DNA from: Caulobacter sp.
GTDB lineage: Bacteria > Pseudomonadota > Alphaproteobacteria > Caulobacterales > Caulobacteraceae
Assembly: GCA_030645575.1 (NCBI GenBank)
Contig: JAUSMJ010000081.1
Span: 19,828 to 83,827, forward strand
Reading direction: 5' to 3'
Length of the DNA stretch: 64,000 bases
Part shown: positions 43,130 to 52,743 of the stretch, piece after piece
Layout of the letters: the number at the start of each line of letters is the position of its first letter
Numbering within the stretch: the first letter of the stretch is position 1
Translations under genes and position numbers: made by a program
The notes under the pieces: generated by a model
Databases searched by the model: none
The model's input: the letters and a program-made list of their open reading frames with translations, nothing else
Told to the model about the DNA's origin: nothing

Positions 43130-44569
43130 ATGCGGACGATTTTGATATATCTTTCGCACGGCGCGCACGTGAGGAACTTCATCAATATGGGGTTCGCGCA
43201 ACACTTGGCGCAGAGTTTCAAGATTGTCTTCGCCACTTGGCCCGAGGATGTGGCCCCGCTGCAGGCCTATGTCGGCGATCTCGGCTTGGTCGAGGCCCTC
43301 CCCTGCAGGCCGCGGCGCTTTGAGGGGCAGCTGGCGGCGGTGCGGCGATACGTCATGGTAAATCCGCGCCGAAACCGCACGGTCAACTTGTTTTCCTTGA
43401 GCATGAAGCACGACAACCCGGGCCTCTATCGGGTCCTTCGGGCGGCCAACCTGACCATCGGCCGCTGGAAGGTGGTGCGCTCAGCCTGGACGGCCATCGA
43501 ACGCATGCTTCTGCCGCTGGCGGACGCCCTCTTCCTGATCGACCGGCACCGGCCGGCGGCAGTGATAGCGGCCAACTATGGCGCCGACCCCGACGTCATG
43601 CGGCTGTTCACGGCCGCCACTAGGCGCGGCGTTCCCACCGTCGCCATCGTCCCCAGCTGGGACAACCTCAGCTCCAAGGGCGTGATGGGCGCGAAGGCCG
43701 GCCTGCTGGTCGTCTGGAATGCGGTGATGCGTCGCGAGGCGGATGCCTTCCACGACTTCCCGGTGGACCGCGTTAAGGTCGCCGGCCCGATGCAGTTCGA
43801 CAGCTACGGCCCCGGCCACCCACGCCACGACCGCGCCAGCCTGTCCCGGACCCTGGGTCTCGACCCCGGCCGGCCCTACCTAGTCTACGGCACGATCACG
43901 CCGAAGTTCTTCCCACACAATCTAGAGATCGTCCGCCACCTAGCCGAGCTCTCCGAGAGGGGCGCTCTGACTGGCCAGCCGCAGGTTGTGGTGCGCATCC
44001 ACCCCCAGGTGGTCGATGACCCTGTGTTCGGCGAACGGCTTGAGGCGTACGAGGCCCTAGCCGCCGACTTCCCGGGAACCGTGCGGCTGAACGTACCCAA
44101 GGTGATGAAGTGGGGCCGGCTGCGGCCGGCGCCGGAAGAGGACCAGATCCTGCTGGCCGACATGCTCTATCACGCGGCCGCCTGTCTGGTGCCGGGATCG
44201 ACGCTGGCGCTGGACGCCATTGCAGCCGGCTGCCCCGCCGTCGGCATCGCCTACGACGGCGATGCGCCAGACACGCCTTATCACCAGTCGATCCGCCGCT
44301 GGTACGATTACGAGTATTTCAAGCCGCTGCTGGATCTAGACGGGTTGCCGCTCGCCGGCTCGCGGGAGGAACTTCGAGAAACCGTTGACGCGCTGCTTCG
44401 CGACCGTGATATAAATTTGCTTGCTCGTGACCGGGTCGTCGCGGAGCTGGTGGGGAAGCTGGACGGCGCGGCGAGCCGACGCGGTGCCGAAGCGGTCCTC
44501 GATCTGGTGGCGCGCTCGTCCAATTTTGAGAACCGGCCGGTGGCGCAGAGCGTCTTCGTCGGGGCCTAG
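43130..44569 (+). CDS. Putative GT-B-fold glycosyltransferase of surface polysaccharide synthesis
   Basis: A 479-residue soluble protein. The N-terminal half (MRTILIYLSHGAHVRNFINMG) looks like the first Rossmann half of GT-B enzymes. The middle has TVAIVPSWDNLSSKGVMG and VAGPMQFDSYG. The C-terminal half has YLVYGTITPKF, VVRIHPQVVDD and the donor-binding-like ACLVPGSTLALDAIAAGCPAVGIAYDG. This resembles CDP-glycerol:polyol phosphotransferase-like or UDP-GlcNAc 2-epimerase-like folds, but I cannot name a precise family. First large gene of the operon leading to rfbB, rfbD and rfbA. A transferase role is inferred from fold and context. Confidence 0.75.
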   Translation: MRTILIYLSHGAHVRNFINMGFAQHLAQSFKIVFATWPEDVAPLQAYVGDLGLVEALPCRPRRFEGQLAAVRRYVMVNPRRNRTVNLFSLSMKHDNPGLYRVLRAANLTIGRWKVVRSAWTAIERMLLPLADALFLIDRHRPAAVIAANYGADPDVMRLFTAATRRGVPTVAIVPSWDNLSSKGVMGAKAGLLVVWNAVMRREADAFHDFPVDRVKVAGPMQFDSYGPGHPRHDRASLSRTLGLDPGRPYLVYGTITPKFFPHNLEIVRHLAELSERGALTGQPQVVVRIHPQVVDDPVFGERLEAYEALAADFPGTVRLNVPKVMKWGRLRPAPEEDQILLADMLYHAAACLVPGSTLALDAIAAGCPAVGIAYDGDAPDTPYHQSIRRWYDYEYFKPLLDLDGLPLAGSREELRETVDALLRDRDINLLARDRVVAELVGKLDGAASRRGAEAVLDLVARSSNFENRPVAQSVFVGA

Positions 44570-44584
44570 CGGAGGTACTCCTGT

Positions 44585-45478
44585 TTGACTGACTTCGGCT
44601 CCTGCGAGATCTGCTCGACCGACGCCTGGGCACCTGTCCACGAGGGCGTGATCCGGGACGGCGTGTTCGGCAAGCATTCCCACGGAACCGTCTCCCGCTG
44701 CAGCGGCTGCGGTGCCGAGCGCCTCGCCGAAAGAGCCTGCCTGCCCGACTCGGCCTACGAGACCGAGGAATACCGGGCCAAACTTGAGGGCGGCCTGACC
44801 ACCGGTGACTACTTCGCCGGCCACGACGACCTGCAGCTGTTCACAGTTGAGCAGCTCTGGCCGCGCAGCCTGCGCGGCGCGGCCATCGTCGATATCGGCT
44901 GCGGCGGCGGCGCTCTGCTCGACCAGTTTGCGGGCATGGCCGCTGACCTCGTCGCCGTCGAGCCGACCCCGCTGTTCCATCCGACCCTGAAGGATCGGGG
45001 CTACCGGGTCTTCCCGTTCGCGCCGGACGCCGAGCAGGCGGGCGTAAAGGTCGATTTCGCCTTCTCGGTCCAGGTCATCGAGCATGTGCTAAACCCGCGG
45101 ACCTTCCTGGAAAGCATCCGGCCGCTGCTGAAGCCGGGCGGCCGTCTGCTGATCAGCACGCCCAACCGCAACGACGTGCTGATGAAGCTGCTGCCCGACG
45201 CCTTCCCGCCGTTCTTCTATCGCAAGGTCCACCGCTGGTACTTCGACGCCGAGAGCTTGGGCCGTTGCGCGCGCGCCGCCGGCTTCAAGGTCGAGGCGGA
45301 GCGCTATGTCCACCGCTATCCGATGGCCAACACCCTGCACTGGCTGCGCGACCTGGCGCCCAAGGGCCGGACCCCGATGCCGGGCATCGAACCGCTCGCC
45401 GACGGCCTGTGGCAGGACTACCTAGTCTCCACCGGCCAGGCCGATTGCCTCTATCTCGAACTTTCGATCGCCGGCTGA
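44585..45478 (+). CDS. Class I SAM-dependent methyltransferase
   Basis: A 297-residue protein beginning at TTG 44585 after GGAGGT. The N-terminal cysteines GSCEICSTD and CSGCGAER form a probable zinc-binding pair, as in the two other methyltransferases of this cluster. The SAM domain has AIVDIGCGGGALLDQFAGM, VAVEPTPLFHP, FSVQVIEHVLNPRTFL and LKPGGRLLISTPNRND. It likely methylates a sugar of the polysaccharide. Gaps of 15 nt and 12 nt to its neighbours show it is inside the operon. Confidence 0.88.
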   Translation: MTDFGSCEICSTDAWAPVHEGVIRDGVFGKHSHGTVSRCSGCGAERLAERACLPDSAYETEEYRAKLEGGLTTGDYFAGHDDLQLFTVEQLWPRSLRGAAIVDIGCGGGALLDQFAGMAADLVAVEPTPLFHPTLKDRGYRVFPFAPDAEQAGVKVDFAFSVQVIEHVLNPRTFLESIRPLLKPGGRLLISTPNRNDVLMKLLPDAFPPFFYRKVHRWYFDAESLGRCARAAGFKVEAERYVHRYPMANTLHWLRDLAPKGRTPMPGIEPLADGLWQDYLVSTGQADCLYLELSIAG

Positions 45479-45490
45479 GCGAGCACATCA

Positions 45491-46552
45491 ATGAAGATTC
45501 TCGTCACCGGCGGCGCCGGATTCATCGGTTCGGCGCTGGTCCGCCTCTGCCTGCAGGGTACGGACCATTCTGTCGTCAACCTCGACAAGCTCAGCTACGC
45601 TGCCAACCTCGACAACCTGAGCGAGGTTCTGCCGAATAACCGCTACGCCTTCGAACAGGTCGATATCTGTAACCCCGAAGCTGTGGTGGCCGTGTTCGCG
45701 CGTCACAAACCTGATGCGGTTATGCATCTGGCCGCAGAGTCCCATGTCGATCGCTCGATCGACGGTCCGGCCGACTTCATCCAGACCAACATCATCGGGA
45801 CCTACACACTATTGGAGGCCGCGCTGCGCCATTGGCGGAGCCTTGAGGGGGAAGCCAAGGCCAACTTCCGCTTCCTTCACGTCTCCACGGACGAGGTCTT
45901 CGGCTCGCTGGGCGATGAGGGCCTGTTCACCGAGGCCTCGCCCTATCAGCCGAATTCACCCTATTCGGCAAGCAAGGCTTCGTCCGACATGCTGGTGCGA
46001 GCCTGGCACCACACTTACGGGCTGCCAGTGCTGATCAGCAATTGCTCGAATAACTACGGCGCCTATCAGTTTCCCGAGAAGCTGATCCCCGTGGTGGTGC
46101 TGGCCGGGCTCGAAGGCCGGCCGATTCCGGTCTACGGTGCAGGCGCGAACATCCGCGACTGGCTCTATGTCGATGACCACGCCTCCGCCTTGCTGCGCGT
46201 GCTCGAAGCCGGCAGGAACGGCGAGACCTACAACATCGGCGGCCGCAACGAGGTCCGGAACATCGACCTGGTGAAGACGATCTGTGCCATCCTCGACGAC
46301 CTCCTGCCCGACAGCCCCCACCGGCCGCACAACAGCCTGATCACCTACGTCACCGACCGGCCCGGCCACGACCAGCGCTACGCCATCGACGCAAGCAAGA
46401 TCGAGGCGGACCTCGATTGGGTGCCCTCGGTCGCCATCGACGAAGGCCTGCGTCGCACGGTCGCCTGGTACTTGGAGAACCGCTGGTGGTGGGAAGCTCT
46501 GCGCAAGCGGGGGCACAAGGACACTCGGCTCGGCCTGGCCGTCGGCCAATAG
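45491..46552 (+). CDS. rfbB: dTDP-glucose 4,6-dehydratase RfbB
   Basis: Second enzyme of dTDP-L-rhamnose synthesis: it converts dTDP-glucose to dTDP-4-keto-6-deoxyglucose with tightly bound NAD. The 353-residue protein has [52 protein letters not shown] (catalytic T/D/E) and [16 protein letters not shown] (YxxxK). [18 protein letters not shown] and [20 protein letters not shown] are further family blocks. All RfbB signatures and standard length are present. It is followed closely by a 4-epimerase, rfbD and rfbA. Confidence 0.98.
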   Translation: MKILVTGGAGFIGSALVRLCLQGTDHSVVNLDKLSYAANLDNLSEVLPNNRYAFEQVDICNPEAVVAVFARHKPDAVMHLAAESHVDRSIDGPADFIQTNIIGTYTLLEAALRHWRSLEGEAKANFRFLHVSTDEVFGSLGDEGLFTEASPYQPNSPYSASKASSDMLVRAWHHTYGLPVLISNCSNNYGAYQFPEKLIPVVVLAGLEGRPIPVYGAGANIRDWLYVDDHASALLRVLEAGRNGETYNIGGRNEVRNIDLVKTICAILDDLLPDSPHRPHNSLITYVTDRPGHDQRYAIDASKIEADLDWVPSVAIDEGLRRTVAWYLENRWWWEALRKRGHKDTRLGLAVGQ

Positions 46553-46568
46553 GGACCTGAACCCGATC

Positions 46569-47696
46569 ATGTACGTCCTCATCACAGGCGGAGCCGGCTT
46601 CATCGGCTCGCACCTCGCCGCCGCCCTCATCGGCCGCGGCCATGCGGTAACCGCCCTCGACACCCTGTCGCCGCAGATCCACGGAGATATCGGCGAGGCC
46701 GCCATGCAGGTGGCCCTGCCCGGCGTGACTCTGGTCAAGGGCGACGTCCGCGACCGCGACCTGCTGGCCCGCTTGTTGGCCGGCCACGACGCCATAGTCC
46801 ACCTGGCCGCCGAGACTGGCACCGGCCAGTCGATGTACGAGATCGAGCGCTACGTCGATGTCAACACCAGGGCTACCGGTCTGCTTCTGGACTTGATCGT
46901 CAACGCCGAGAAAAAGCCGTCGCGTGTGGTCGTCGCCTCGTCTCGGGCGATCTATGGCGAAGGCGCCGGCCAGTGCCCGACGCACGGCGTGGTCTATCCC
47001 GGCGCCCGGTCGGTCGAGGACATGAGCGCCGGCGTGTTCGAGCCCCGCTGCCCCCGATGCGGCGCCGAATGCAGCCTGACCGCCACGCCCGAGGACGCGC
47101 CCGCCCGGCCATCGTCCGTCTACGGACTGACCAAGCTCGATCAGGAGCTGATGGTCCTCATGTGCTGCGAGAGTGTTGATGTTCCGGCCATCGCCCTGCG
47201 CTATCAGAATGTCTATGGACCGGGCCAGTCGTTGAAGAACCCCTACACCGGCATTCTCTCGATCTTCTCGACCGCGATCCTGTCGGGCCAGCCGATCCGC
47301 GTGTTCGAAGACGGCGAGGAGTCGCGCGACTTCGTCCACGTCGCCGACGTGGTCCAGGCCACGGTGTTGGCCATCGAGGCGCCGGCCTCCGCCACCGGCG
47401 TGTTCAACGTCGGCGCTGGCGAGGCGGTCTCGGTGCTGGAGGTGACCCGCGCCCTAGCCGCCTCCTATGATCGCGAGGCGGAGGTCGTGGTCACCGGCGA
47501 GTTCCGCAAAGGTGATATCCGGCACAATGTCGCCGATCTGACCCGCATTCGCCAGGCGCTCGGCTTTGAGCCTAAGTGGTCCTTCGAGCGTGGCCTGAAG
47601 ACCTTCACCGACTGGGTTCAAGGCCAGCCCGTCGAGACCTCCGGCTACGCGCGCTCGCTGGACGAGATGCGCGAACGCGGCCTGTTGAGAATCTGA
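46569..47696 (+). CDS. dTDP-L-rhamnose 4-epimerase-like SDR
   Basis: A 375-residue extended SDR. It has [50 protein letters not shown], the active-site tyrosine block SSVYGLTKLDQE, and RYQNVYGPGQSLKNPYTGI. An inserted cysteine motif FEPRCPRCGAECS (about residues 157-169) is typical of the WbiB/dTDP-L-rhamnose 4-epimerase branch. That enzyme yields dTDP-6-deoxy-L-talose. The position between rfbB and rfbD agrees with a dTDP-6-deoxysugar substrate. The alternative is another nucleotide-sugar epimerase. Subfamily call moderately sure. Confidence 0.82.
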   Translation: MYVLITGGAGFIGSHLAAALIGRGHAVTALDTLSPQIHGDIGEAAMQVALPGVTLVKGDVRDRDLLARLLAGHDAIVHLAAETGTGQSMYEIERYVDVNTRATGLLLDLIVNAEKKPSRVVVASSRAIYGEGAGQCPTHGVVYPGARSVEDMSAGVFEPRCPRCGAECSLTATPEDAPARPSSVYGLTKLDQELMVLMCCESVDVPAIALRYQNVYGPGQSLKNPYTGILSIFSTAILSGQPIRVFEDGEESRDFVHVADVVQATVLAIEAPASATGVFNVGAGEAVSVLEVTRALAASYDREAEVVVTGEFRKGDIRHNVADLTRIRQALGFEPKWSFERGLKTFTDWVQGQPVETSGYARSLDEMRERGLLRI

Positions 47697-47703
47697 TCCG
47701 GCG

Positions 47704-48603
47704 ATGGTGCTGAATATCCTGCAACTGGGTCTACGCGGCCAGCTGGCCACCGAATTGCTGCGCCGCGCTCCGGTCGCCGGCCACGTGGTGCGGGCAGTCG
47801 GCAGGCCGGGGGTGGATCTGCTCCAGCCGGAGACGGTGCGTCGCGCCATCCTTGAAGCTCCGGCCATCGACGTCGTCACCAACGCCGCCGCCTACACCGC
47901 CGTCGACCTGGCCGAGTCCGAGCCGGAAAAGTCCTTCACCGCCAACGCCGAGAGCGTCGCCGCCGCCGCCGAAGCCTGCCGCGAGCGCGGCGTCCCACTG
48001 CTGCATGTATCGACCGACTACGTCTACGACGGCTCCAAGACTACGGCCTACGTCGAGACCGACCCGGTCGGCCCCGCCAACGTCTATGGCCGTTCCAAAC
48101 TGGCCGGCGAGCAGGCCATCGCCGCCTCCGGCGCGCGGCATGTGATCCTGCGCACCTCATGGGTGTTCAGCGCCACCGGCTCCAACTTCGTGAAGACCAT
48201 GTTGCGGCTGGGCGCCGAGCGCGACTTGCTCACCGTCATCGACGATCAGCATGGCTGTCCCACCGCCGCCGGCGACATCGCCGACGCCGTGCTGAGCATC
48301 GCCGAGGGCATGGCGGCCGATCCCTCGGCCCCGTCCGGCATCTACAATTTCTGCGGCGAGGGCCCGACCACCTGGCGGCGGTTCGCCGAGGCGATCTTCG
48401 CCCACCCCAGCCTGGCCGGGACGATCCGGGCGACCGTGCAGCCGATCCCGACCAGCGCCTATCCAACTCCGGCGTTGCGTCCCGCGAACTCGGTGATGGA
48501 CTGCGCCAAGATCACCCGCGACTGGGCGATCCGCCCGCGTGCCTGGCGCGACGGCCTGGACGAGGTCATGCAAGAACTATCTGGCGAGAGGACGGCGACG
48601 TGA
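47704..48603 (+). CDS. rfbD: dTDP-4-dehydrorhamnose reductase RfbD
   Basis: Last enzyme of dTDP-L-rhamnose synthesis, an NAD(P)H-dependent reductase of 299 residues. It has [18 protein letters not shown] (variant Rossmann motif), [16 protein letters not shown] and [20 protein letters not shown]. The catalytic block is [14 protein letters not shown] and the substrate region [18 protein letters not shown]. Length and motifs are standard. It overlaps rfbA by 4 nt (GTGA). Confidence 0.97.
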   Translation: MVLNILQLGLRGQLATELLRRAPVAGHVVRAVGRPGVDLLQPETVRRAILEAPAIDVVTNAAAYTAVDLAESEPEKSFTANAESVAAAAEACRERGVPLLHVSTDYVYDGSKTTAYVETDPVGPANVYGRSKLAGEQAIAASGARHVILRTSWVFSATGSNFVKTMLRLGAERDLLTVIDDQHGCPTAAGDIADAVLSIAEGMAADPSAPSGIYNFCGEGPTTWRRFAEAIFAHPSLAGTIRATVQPIPTSAYPTPALRPANSVMDCAKITRDWAIRPRAWRDGLDEVMQELSGERTAT

Positions 48604-49466
48604 AGGGCATTATCCTGGCTGGAGGCTCTGGCACCCGGCTCTATCCGCTGACCATAGCGGTCTGCAAGCAGCTGCTGCCGGTCTACGACAAGCCAATGAT
48701 CTACTACCCCTTGAGCGTGCTAATGCTGGCCGGCATCCGCGAGATCCTGATCATCACCACGCCGGAGGACCGGGCCATCTTCCAGCGGCTGTTGGGCAGC
48801 GGCGCGCAGTGGGGCGTCAGCCTGACCTACGCCGTCCAGCCCAAGCCCGAGGGCCTGGCTCAAGCCTACATCATCGGCGAGGAGTTCGTCGGCGGCCAGA
48901 ACAGCGCCCTGGTGCTGGGTGACAACATCTTCTTCGGCCACGGCCTGACGGAGCTGGTCAGCCGCGCCGCCGCGCGAACCAGCGGAGCCACGGTCTTCGC
49001 CTACCGGGTCTCGGACCCGCAAGCCTATGGCGTGGTCGAGTTCGACAGGGACCTCCGTGCTCTAAGCATCGAGGAGAAGCCGGACCAGCCAAAGTCGCAC
49101 TTCGCGGTCACGGGACTGTACTTCTACGACGGCCGGGCGAGCGAGTTCGCCCGCTCGATCAAGCCCTCGGCCCGGGGCGAGCTGGAGATCACGGCCGTCA
49201 ATCAGTGCTACCTGGAGGCGGGCGACCTTTCGGTGGAGATCATGGGCCGTGGCTACACCTGGCTCGACACCGGCACCCATGAATCGCTGCTGCAGGCCGG
49301 CGAGTTCGTGCGCACCATCGAGGCGCGGCAAGGCCTGAAGATCGGTTGCCTAGAGGAGATTGGCTACCACCAGGGTTGGCTGTCTCGCGAGGAGATGCTC
49401 GATCAGGCTGCGCTGCTTGAGAAGAGTGGATACGGTCTCTATCTGCGAGGCTTGCTCGAATACTAA
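48600..49466 (+). CDS. rfbA: Glucose-1-phosphate thymidylyltransferase RfbA
   Basis: First enzyme of dTDP-L-rhamnose synthesis, making dTDP-glucose. The 288-residue protein starts at GTG 48600 with [19 protein letters not shown], followed by [51 protein letters not shown] and [18 protein letters not shown]. All are RfbA/RmlA hallmarks. The GTG overlaps the rfbD stop by 4 nt, so translation is coupled. It is the last gene before the IS-derived region. Confidence 0.98.
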   Translation: MKGIILAGGSGTRLYPLTIAVCKQLLPVYDKPMIYYPLSVLMLAGIREILIITTPEDRAIFQRLLGSGAQWGVSLTYAVQPKPEGLAQAYIIGEEFVGGQNSALVLGDNIFFGHGLTELVSRAAARTSGATVFAYRVSDPQAYGVVEFDRDLRALSIEEKPDQPKSHFAVTGLYFYDGRASEFARSIKPSARGELEITAVNQCYLEAGDLSVEIMGRGYTWLDTGTHESLLQAGEFVRTIEARQGLKIGCLEEIGYHQGWLSREEMLDQAALLEKSGYGLYLRGLLEY

Positions 49467-49549
49467 GGGTCTGTTGTTAAATTGCTGTTTCTCAAGGGCG
49501 GGAGCGATCTTTCTCGGCTGAGGTATTCTGAGGTCGGCACATCTTCGCT

Positions 49550-49635
49550 CACGTATGCATCGAAAACGTCACCCAGCACCGGTTGACCAAACCCTACTAT
49601 CCGTGGACCAACGGCCATCCGCAAAACCGTGTCAA
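49550..49635 (+). pseudogene. IS481-type transposase fragment
   Basis: A short stretch encodes VCIENVTQHRLTKPYYPWTNGH, which matches the strongly conserved block around the last catalytic residue of IS481-family DDE transposases (HRLTKPYHPWTNGQ). It is only about 29 codons long and changes to unrelated sequence at both ends. The IS21 end begins immediately after it, suggesting the IS21 element inserted here. Confidence 0.75.
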
Positions 49636-49637
49636 TG

Positions 49638-51332
49638 TGTCAAACGGCGCGCGATCAGGACCCCCTATCGGCGCCGAATAGGGACCCCCTATCCAGCTCC
49701 GAGCGGCGATGCGCGTAGCTCTCAGCCAGCGCAGAGCATCGCCGCGGGGTGAGCCACTGATCGATCAGCTGCCCCGAGGGGGGTCTGGGGGGAGGTTGAA
49801 CAAGTTGTGAATGAAGCAGGGCGTGTCGGTCAGGCGCGGTTTCTGAGCCGCCAGCTGTCGTTGCCGGTCTCGACGATGTCGCAGTGGTGGCTCAGGCGGT
49901 CGAGCAGCGCCGGCGTCATCTTGGCGTCGCCGAAGACGGTGGGCCGGGCTGTTGAGGATGACCTCGTCGCTGGCGGCGCCGGCGTCCAGGGCCTCGCGGA
50001 CGGCGTCATCGACCGCATCCAGGCCATCGATCAGCTCGGTTGCCAGCACGCGAACAAAGCGCTGGTCGGCTTCATCGCCACGGCCCAGCTTCTTCCTCAA
50101 CCGGGTCAGGGCTGGTGGAAGAGACCAGTCTTGGAATGGCGCGCCATTGCGCAAGCTCCCGGGCTTGCGGGCCAGAACCGGCAGGTAATACCAGGGGTCT
50201 TAGATCGTCCGGCCTCGGCCGAAGGATCGGACGTGCTCGGCCACCACTCGCCGACGCAGCGCACGACGATCCGATCAGCATAGGCGCGCACCTGCACCGT
50301 GCGCTTGGCGGCCCTGGCCATCACTGAGTAGCGGTTGCGATCGAAGGTGATCAGGTAGGTTCCGGTCACGGCGTGCTCGACCTCGTGGAAGCCGTCGAAC
50401 GGCGCCAGGATCGCCTGCGGCGCCGGCCGCTCGACCTCCAGGGCTTGGGCCAGGGTGATCTCGCGCTGCTCTGGACGGGGGTGTAGGCGCGCCCAGCGGC
50501 GACACTCGGCCTCCAGCCAACCGTTCAGCCCTTCCAGGCTGGCGAACCGCAGGCGCGGTTTGAAGAAGCGCTCCCGGCTGGTCTGCACCTGGTTCTCGAC
50601 TTGGCCCTTCTCCCAGCCTGCGGCAGGCGTGCAAGCAGTCGGTTCGAACATGTAATGATCGGCCATCAGCAGGAGGCGGCGGTTGAAGACCCGCTGTTTG
50701 CCCACGAACACCGCGTCCACGGCGGTCTTCATGTTGTCGTAGATGCCCCGCGTGGGTACGCCGCCGAAGAAGGCGAACGCCCGGGCATGGGCGTCGAACA
50801 TCATCTCCTGGGTCTCGCGCGGATAAACCCTGACTTAGACCGCACGCGACGCGCAAAGCCGAACATGGGCCGCCTTCGCCCGCAGCGGCTGGCCGGCGAC
50901 CTCCACGTCCTCATGACTGAAGTCGAACTGGAACGCCTCGCCCGGCGCCAACGTGAGCAGCACGAACGCCGTCCCACCGTCACCGGGGGCCGTCTTGGTC
51001 TCCTCGCGCCAGCGGGCCGCGTAGCGCCGCACCGAGTCATAGGAGCCGTCGTAGTCTTCCTGGGCCAACAGGTCCTAGACCCGCGTCAGTCGCAACCGCT
51101 CCCGCCGGGGCCGCGCCTCGTTCTCGGTCAGCAACTGATCCAGTCGCTCACGCACCGGCCCAGTCTTCGGAAACGGCTGCGTCACGGGCCGATAGCTGAA
51201 CGCGCCTTCCTTCGCCCGGATCGCCTTGCGCACGACCTTCCTCGACAGCCTCAGATCCCGACAAATCGCCTTGATCGGTTTATCCGCCGCATGCTCACGA
51301 CGAATCCGCACCACTGTCTCCACGACCAACAT
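49638..51332 (-). pseudogene. Degenerate IS21-family element (istA and istB remnants)
   Basis: The right end shows tgtcaaacgg and two copies of ggaccccctatc, which look like IS21 terminal repeats. istA runs leftwards from about 51332 (MLVVETVVRIRREH, IKAICRDLRLSRKVVRKAIR). It is broken by in-frame TAG at 51075-51077 and TAA at 50835-50837, and by a frameshift near 50200. Later blocks are GGVPTRGIYDNMKTAVDAVF, GWEKGQVENQVQTSRERFF and LPPALTRLRKKLGRGDEADQ. Most of istB is deleted: the frame jumps from the istA end to the IstB C-terminus [15 protein letters not shown]...[13 protein letters not shown] near 49945. Clearly non-functional. Confidence 0.92.
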
Positions 51333-51383
51333 CCCGATCTCGACCGCCCGGTTGAACCAAGCCGCCGTGCCTAAACCATCGGA

Positions 51384-51590
51384 ATGAGGGATCCTTTTTC
51401 CAAGCCGCTGCACAGTCCGCTAAAGATCTGGTTCCAGGATGAGGCGCGAATCGGCCAGAAGGGCGGCCACGCCTACATCTGGGCGCCGGTCGGTTCGCGC
51501 CCGCGCATGGTGCGCGAAAACCGGCACACCTCGACCTATCTGTTCGGCGCCATCTGTCCGGACCGCGCGGTCGGCGCCAACGCTTGGCGA
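51384..51590 (+). pseudogene. IS630-family transposase fragment
   Basis: The plus strand encodes LKIWFQDEARIGQKGGHAYI, WAPVGSRPRM and TYLFGAICPDRAVGA, the central DDE-domain blocks of IS630-type transposases (the WFQDEARxGQ Asp is catalytic). Both ends are missing, and the sequence to 51638 is unrecognised. It abuts the broken IS21 element and the 3' end of a glycosyltransferase gene. Confidence 0.85.
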
Positions 51591-51638
51591 TTCCTCCAGA
51601 CCGCATCCGTTCAGTCGGACACCGAAAATGGGCGTGGG

Positions 51639-52577
51639 TCAGGATTTAAGAGAGGCTGAAGCCTCCGCCCGCCATTGTTGCGGCTGCGAACTCAGAAGGC
51701 GTCGAACCTCCACCGGCAGTACTTCATGGTGCCAGCCGAGATTGTAGAAGATGAACTTGGCAGCAGTCCTGACAAGCGCGGCTGGGATCAGGCCCGGCGC
51801 CTCCCTCCAGAGATAAGCGAGTTCGGCGGCCACATATCGGGCACCCTCGCCCTCAGGTGCGCCGAACTCTGCCATCATCCAGGCATTTTTCCGGTAAGCC
51901 GCGGCGATATCGAAGTAACGTCGCGCCTCACGCCACACCGAGAGGTCGTGGGAATGCGTGACAATCGCATCCGCTCGGTAGGCGACCTTCCAGCCGCGCA
52001 GGAGCATCCTGGCGGCAACCACCTGCTCTTCGGAGCAATATGCGCTGATTGGAAACCCTCCGACTTCCAGCAAAGCTTTGCGCCTGTAGGCAGCGAAAGA
52101 ATCGGAGCAGAAGAAAGCCTTTAGTCCGAGACGGGCAGCATCCGCGAGTTCCTTCGTTTGATCCTTTTCCGGGTAATTGAAATACCGGGGAAACCGCTCA
52201 AGAGGTCCCGCTTCCGGGCGCGGCATCTGACGACCATATGCAATGCCGACTGTTTCATCGGCGAAGGACGACAGTATCCGCTCAAAAGCGTTGGCCCGCT
52301 CAGGAATTGCGTCCTGTGTTATATATATCAGGATGGGGACGTCGGCCTCGGACAGGGTCGATGCGAACCGCCGAGTCCCACCGTGATTGAACGCTGATTT
52401 CTCGATCTTCCGGACGGTAGCGCCGAACGCCCGGAACGCATCACGTGTCCCGTCAGATGAACTCGAATCAACGACGATGTAGTGCTCAGGCTGGACCGTC
52501 TGACCCCGCAGCGCGGGCAACAATGAGTCCAAGTGGACAGCCGCTTGATAAGTTGGAACGACTACAGAGAACTTCAT
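51639..52577 (-). CDS. GT2-family glycosyltransferase
   Basis: A 312-residue cytosolic GT-A enzyme starting MKFSVVVPTYQAAVHLDSLL. It has HYIVVDSSSSDGTRDAF, FNHGGTRRFAST (a block typical of rhamnosyltransferase-like GT2 enzymes), ILIYITQDAIPE (metal-site region) and GGFPISAYCSEEQVVAARML (catalytic region). ATG 52577 follows GGTGGGACG. It is the last gene of the long minus-strand operon, and its stop lies next to the IS debris. It probably adds one residue to the repeat unit; donor unknown. Confidence 0.92.
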   Translation of the reverse strand: MKFSVVVPTYQAAVHLDSLLPALRGQTVQPEHYIVVDSSSSDGTRDAFRAFGATVRKIEKSAFNHGGTRRFASTLSEADVPILIYITQDAIPERANAFERILSSFADETVGIAYGRQMPRPEAGPLERFPRYFNYPEKDQTKELADAARLGLKAFFCSDSFAAYRRKALLEVGGFPISAYCSEEQVVAARMLLRGWKVAYRADAIVTHSHDLSVWREARRYFDIAAAYRKNAWMMAEFGAPEGEGARYVAAELAYLWREAPGLIPAALVRTAAKFIFYNLGWHHEVLPVEVRRLLSSQPQQWRAEASASLKS

Positions 52578-52743
52578 TTTCGTCCCACCATGAATGAGGA
52601 TTCCGCAGACGGTATCCGGCCGCTCACCGATTGGCCAGGTGATTGGCTCCCCCGTCCAAACACGCCCGGGGTAAGTCCGCCGCCGCGGGGCCGCCGCCAC
52701 TTTCAGGATCGGCCCCGAGGCTCCATTCCAAGAGGCGTGGCGC
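52578..52743. other. 166-bp gap between the Wzy-like and GT2 genes
   Basis: Non-coding interval inside the minus-strand operon, GC-rich, with no recognised feature. It is longer than the other gaps in this operon, so an internal promoter is possible. Confidence 0.35.
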
